Assembly (NCBI GenBank): GCA_005223045.1
Contig: NJBM01000002.1
Span: 310,001-374,000 of the forward strand
Reading direction: 5' to 3'
Length of the DNA: 64,000 nucleotides
Origin: Planctomycetes bacterium B3_Pla
GTDB taxonomy: Bacteria > Planctomycetota > Phycisphaerae > Sedimentisphaerales > Anaerobacaceae
The notes beneath the pieces are model-generated. The model saw only the letters and a program-made list of their open reading frames with translations, had not been told where the DNA came from and searched no databases. The translations under genes were made by a program, and so were the position numbers. How positions within the stretch are numbered: position 1 is the stretch's first letter; every line of letters begins with the position of its first letter. Of this stretch, positions 61,829 to 64,000 are shown piece after piece.

Positions 61829-61858
61829 TTTGTACCAAATGATCTGCATTTCCGTCAA
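61829..61858 (-). promoter_or_regulatory. Promoter of the 57030 gene, copy B
   Basis: Minus strand TTGACG (61858-61853), 18-base spacer, TACAAA (61834-61829). Sequence similarity to copy A fades just beyond this point, so the promoter marks the upstream edge of the duplicated block. The remaining 61859-61993 holds only a weak hairpin TGAGC/GCTCA (61876-61892), perhaps the S1 terminator. Confidence 0.65.
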
Positions 61859-61993
61859 GAAAAATATGCCCAAAATGAGCTTTTTTTGCTCAAATCATAC
61901 AAAAAATCGACATGGTTCAAATCCCGCTCCAGCCGGTGTTCTTTCTGTCGATAAGGCCAAACTTTGCCGGAACGAGCTTTCAACCGCAAATGC

Positions 61994-64000
61994 CTATGAT
62001 CCTTCGGTGTTTTCCGGTTCCGTGCCGGTATCGTCGTCGGTCTGTTCGGTATCGGGGCTTTGCTCGGGCTGCTCACCCGGAGCCTGATCTGATTCTTGCG
62101 GTGTTTCTGCGCTGTTGTCTGTTTGCGGAGGATCCTGCGTCACTTCAGCTTCCGGAGCCTCGGCTGCGGTCTCGGGCTGCCGGTCCTGCTGCTCATCTGA
62201 GGCGCCCGGCCCGGTATCGTCGGCCTTGCCTTCGTCGGTCGCCTGGGTTTCATCGGGTTTTTGTTGCAGTTTTCTGAATTGGTCCGCGTCGGCATCGGAA
62301 AGGACCTTCTCTGGCCCTGCCGGGACACTCTTGCGGTCCGATTCGGCCGCCTCCTCTTCGGCGGCCCATCTGACCCTGCGCAGACTCAAACCGATCTTAC
62401 GGGCATCACTGTCAACCTTAAGGATCTTCACTTCGACTTCGTCGCCCACTGTGACAATGTCCTGGGGTTTATCAATCTTGTGGTCGGCAAGCTCGGAAAT
62501 GTGCAGCAATCCCTCCAACTCCGTTTCAAGCTCAACAAACGCACCAAAATTGGTGAGCTTTGCCACTTTGCCTTTGATGATGTGCCCCGGGATATATTTA
62601 TCCGGGATAGCACGCAGCCAGGGGTCTTCGGTCATCTGTTTTATGCCCAGCGATACCCGCCTTTTCTCTTCATTGACTTCAAGGACAATACATTTGACTT
62701 CCTGACCCTTTTGCAGGGCCTCGCCGGGATGGCTGTGCTTTCTCGTCCAGCTCAGGTCCGATATGTGGACCATTCCGTCGATGCCGGGCTCTATCTCCAG
62801 AAAAGCGCCGAAGTTGGCCACGCTTCGCACCTTGGCGGTCACAACTGCTCCTGCCGGGTATTTCTGAGAAGCTATCGCCCACGGATTAGTCTGGGTTTGC
62901 TTGAGACCCAATGAGATTTCCTGCTTTTCCTTGTTGACGCTCAAGACGACGACCTCTATTTCGTCTCCGAGATTGACCAGCTCGCCCGGATGCGCCAGTC
63001 GCCTGGTCCAGCTCATCTCGCTGATATGCACTAATCCCTCGATGCCGTCTTCAAGCCGGATAAAGACGCCGTAGTTCATTACGTTTACGACCTTGCCCTT
63101 GACCTTTGCTCCGATCGGGTAGCGATGTTCGACATCATCCCAGGGACTGGACGTCTTCTGCTTCAAACCCAGCGAAATTTTCTCGTGCTCTTTATCGACG
63201 CCGACGACAATGCACTCTATCTCCTGGTCAAGCTCGACAACTTCCGACGGGTGCGAAATTCTGCCCCAGCTCAAATCGGAGATATGCAGCAGGCCGTCCA
63301 GACCGCCCAAATCCACGAACACGCCGAAATCGGCGATGTTCTTGACAATCCCCTTTCGCAGTTGCCCGACTTCGATTTCCGTTAATATTTTTTCCTTACT
63401 GCTGCGGCGTTCTTCCTCTATGAGTTTACGCCTCGATATGACAATATTTCTGCCTTCGACGTCGATCTTGAGAATCGTGCAATTCACTTCCTTGCCGATG
63501 AACCTGCTGATATCGCCGGGCTTTCTGATGTCAACCTGCGAAGCCGGCAAGAAGACAGGCACTCCAATATCCACGAGCAAACCGCCCTTGATTCGCCTTA
63601 TCACCTTGCCCTTGACAACGTCGCCCTCTTTTTTCGCATCGAGAATTGTCGCCCAGCCTCTAATAAGGTCGGCCTTGCGCTTGTTCAGCAGAACAAGGCC
63701 GCTTTCAGAATCCGTATCTTCAAGAAGAACGTCGATCTCTCTTCCCGGCTCTATTTCGTCAGGACCGTCAAACTCGCCCGCATCCACAATTCCTTCGCTT
63801 TTGAGGCCAACTTCCACAACAACGTCGTTGCCTATCTGCGATACGATTGTTCCTTTAAGAATAGTCCCGGGCAAACGCAGGTCCACCTTCGACTGCAGAG
63901 CTTCTTCCAGGAATTCATTTTCCTGTTCGCCGAACATCTCGCCGACCTGCTGATCGAGCTTATCTTCTGTCAATCCCAATTTGTTTACTATGTTTCGGTC
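61994..64000 (-). CDS. rpsA: 30S ribosomal protein S1 (5' end beyond window)
   Basis: The frame is open past the window edge; before TTG 63979 it reads DRNIVNK, so the true start lies just outside. Six S1 OB-fold repeats: the first two degenerate (GTIVSQIGNDVVVEVGLKSE; GKVIRRIKGGLLVDIGVPVF), the last four canonical (for example GIVKNIADFGVFVDLGGLDG, GKVAKLTNFGAFVELETELE). The last about 110 residues are an acidic low-complexity tail (TDNSAETPQESDQAPGEQPE) not found in E. coli S1. Binds mRNA on the small ribosomal subunit at initiation. Transcribed away from the right edge. Confidence 0.93.
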   Translation of the reverse strand, partial: DRNIVNKLGLTEDKLDQQVGEMFGEQENEFLEEALQSKVDLRLPGTILKGTIVSQIGNDVVVEVGLKSEGIVDAGEFDGPDEIEPGREIDVLLEDTDSESGLVLLNKRKADLIRGWATILDAKKEGDVVKGKVIRRIKGGLLVDIGVPVFLPASQVDIRKPGDISRFIGKEVNCTILKIDVEGRNIVISRRKLIEEERRSSKEKILTEIEVGQLRKGIVKNIADFGVFVDLGGLDGLLHISDLSWGRISHPSEVVELDQEIECIVVGVDKEHEKISLGLKQKTSSPWDDVEHRYPIGAKVKGKVVNVMNYGVFIRLEDGIEGLVHISEMSWTRRLAHPGELVNLGDEIEVVVLSVNKEKQEISLGLKQTQTNPWAIASQKYPAGAVVTAKVRSVANFGAFLEIEPGIDGMVHISDLSWTRKHSHPGEALQKGQEVKCIVLEVNEEKRRVSLGIKQMTEDPWLRAIPDKYIPGHIIKGKVAKLTNFGAFVELETELEGLLHISELADHKIDKPQDIVTVGDEVEVKILKVDSDARKIGLSLRRVRWAAEEEAAESDRKSVPAGPEKVLSDADADQFRKLQQKPDETQATDEGKADDTGPGASDEQQDRQPETAAEAPEAEVTQDPPQTDNSAETPQESDQAPGEQPEQSPDTEQTDDDTGTEPENTEGS

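Noticed and set aside
62115-63953. Several plus-strand ORFs over the S1 gene
   Set aside because: Mirror frames of the S1 coding sequence; serine/leucine-rich translations with no recognisable domain.
1-64000. CRISPR array
   Set aside because: Microrepeats at 16746, 39041 and elsewhere lack regular unit length and unique spacers, and no cas gene is present.
1-64000. Insertion sequence or prophage
   Set aside because: No transposase, integrase or phage structural gene was found; the S24 regulator at 23087 stands alone.

Overview
The window looks like chromosomal DNA of an anaerobic or microaerophilic, polysaccharide-degrading planctomycete, probably near the Phycisphaerae/Sedimentisphaerales. 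This is inference from content: Tat-exported Gfo/Idh/MocA oxidoreductases and a Tat-exported sugar isomerase, large secreted LamG/PA14/Fn3-like proteins, a family opening with INANRQNAQKSTGPRTAEGK, DUF1638 and DUF362 proteins, two adjacent clpP genes after tig, a B12-dependent ribonucleotide reductase and a rubrerythrin-like protein. No ribosomal RNA is present to settle it.

Layout. 1-3.9 kb: 5' part of a rhamnulokinase gene, two small pseudopilin-like or membrane genes, several palindromic repeats, and one repetitive-family gene behind a strong promoter. 3.9-13.8 kb: an RND efflux operon (adaptor, pump, outer-membrane channel) lies between two inverted copies of a two-gene membrane module; one copy also carries a NosR/NapH-like polyferredoxin gene. 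13.9-18.3 kb: tRNA-Gly, a structured RNA candidate, tig, clpP, clpP and a lipoprotein. 18.3-24.8 kb: DUF1805, Tat-type sugar isomerase, Ada-type zinc-domain protein, DUF1638, MntP, DUF362 ferredoxin, LexA-like repressor and an AT-rich redoxin gene without a normal start codon. 25-33 kb: glycoside hydrolase, comF, folC, membrane-anchored PCMT, Mth938-like, rubrerythrin-like and EamA genes. 33-41 kb: carbohydrate island with aldo/keto reductase, two Gfo/Idh/MocA proteins and a GH78 alpha-L-rhamnosidase, then tRNA-Ser. 41-49.3 kb: nrdJ with NrdR boxes, a MNT/HEPN toxin-antitoxin locus with a nonsense-mutated toxin, uvrC, and an ECF sigma/anti-sigma/PDZ operon. 49.4-61.9 kb: a DUF362-beta-helix fusion and two giant secreted modular proteins sharing promoter, about 370-nt leader and terminator. 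62-64 kb: ribosomal protein S1, cut by the window edge.

How it fits together. GH78 rhamnosidase, the other glycoside hydrolase, the oxidoreductases and rhamnulokinase fit breakdown of rhamnose-containing polysaccharides. The giant LamG/PA14/CBM-like proteins fit binding to such substrates or to surfaces. The membrane module plus polyferredoxin looks like an electron-transfer unit of unknown partner.

The most unusual signals are: (1) three different dispersed repeat families that sit in frame inside coding genes (rhamnulokinase, ECF sigma factor, uvrC); (2) a duplicated long leader RNA whose two copies differ by compensatory and wobble changes in candidate helices; (3) the inverted duplicated membrane module around the efflux operon; (4) a HEPN toxin stopped by TGA just before its RNase motif.
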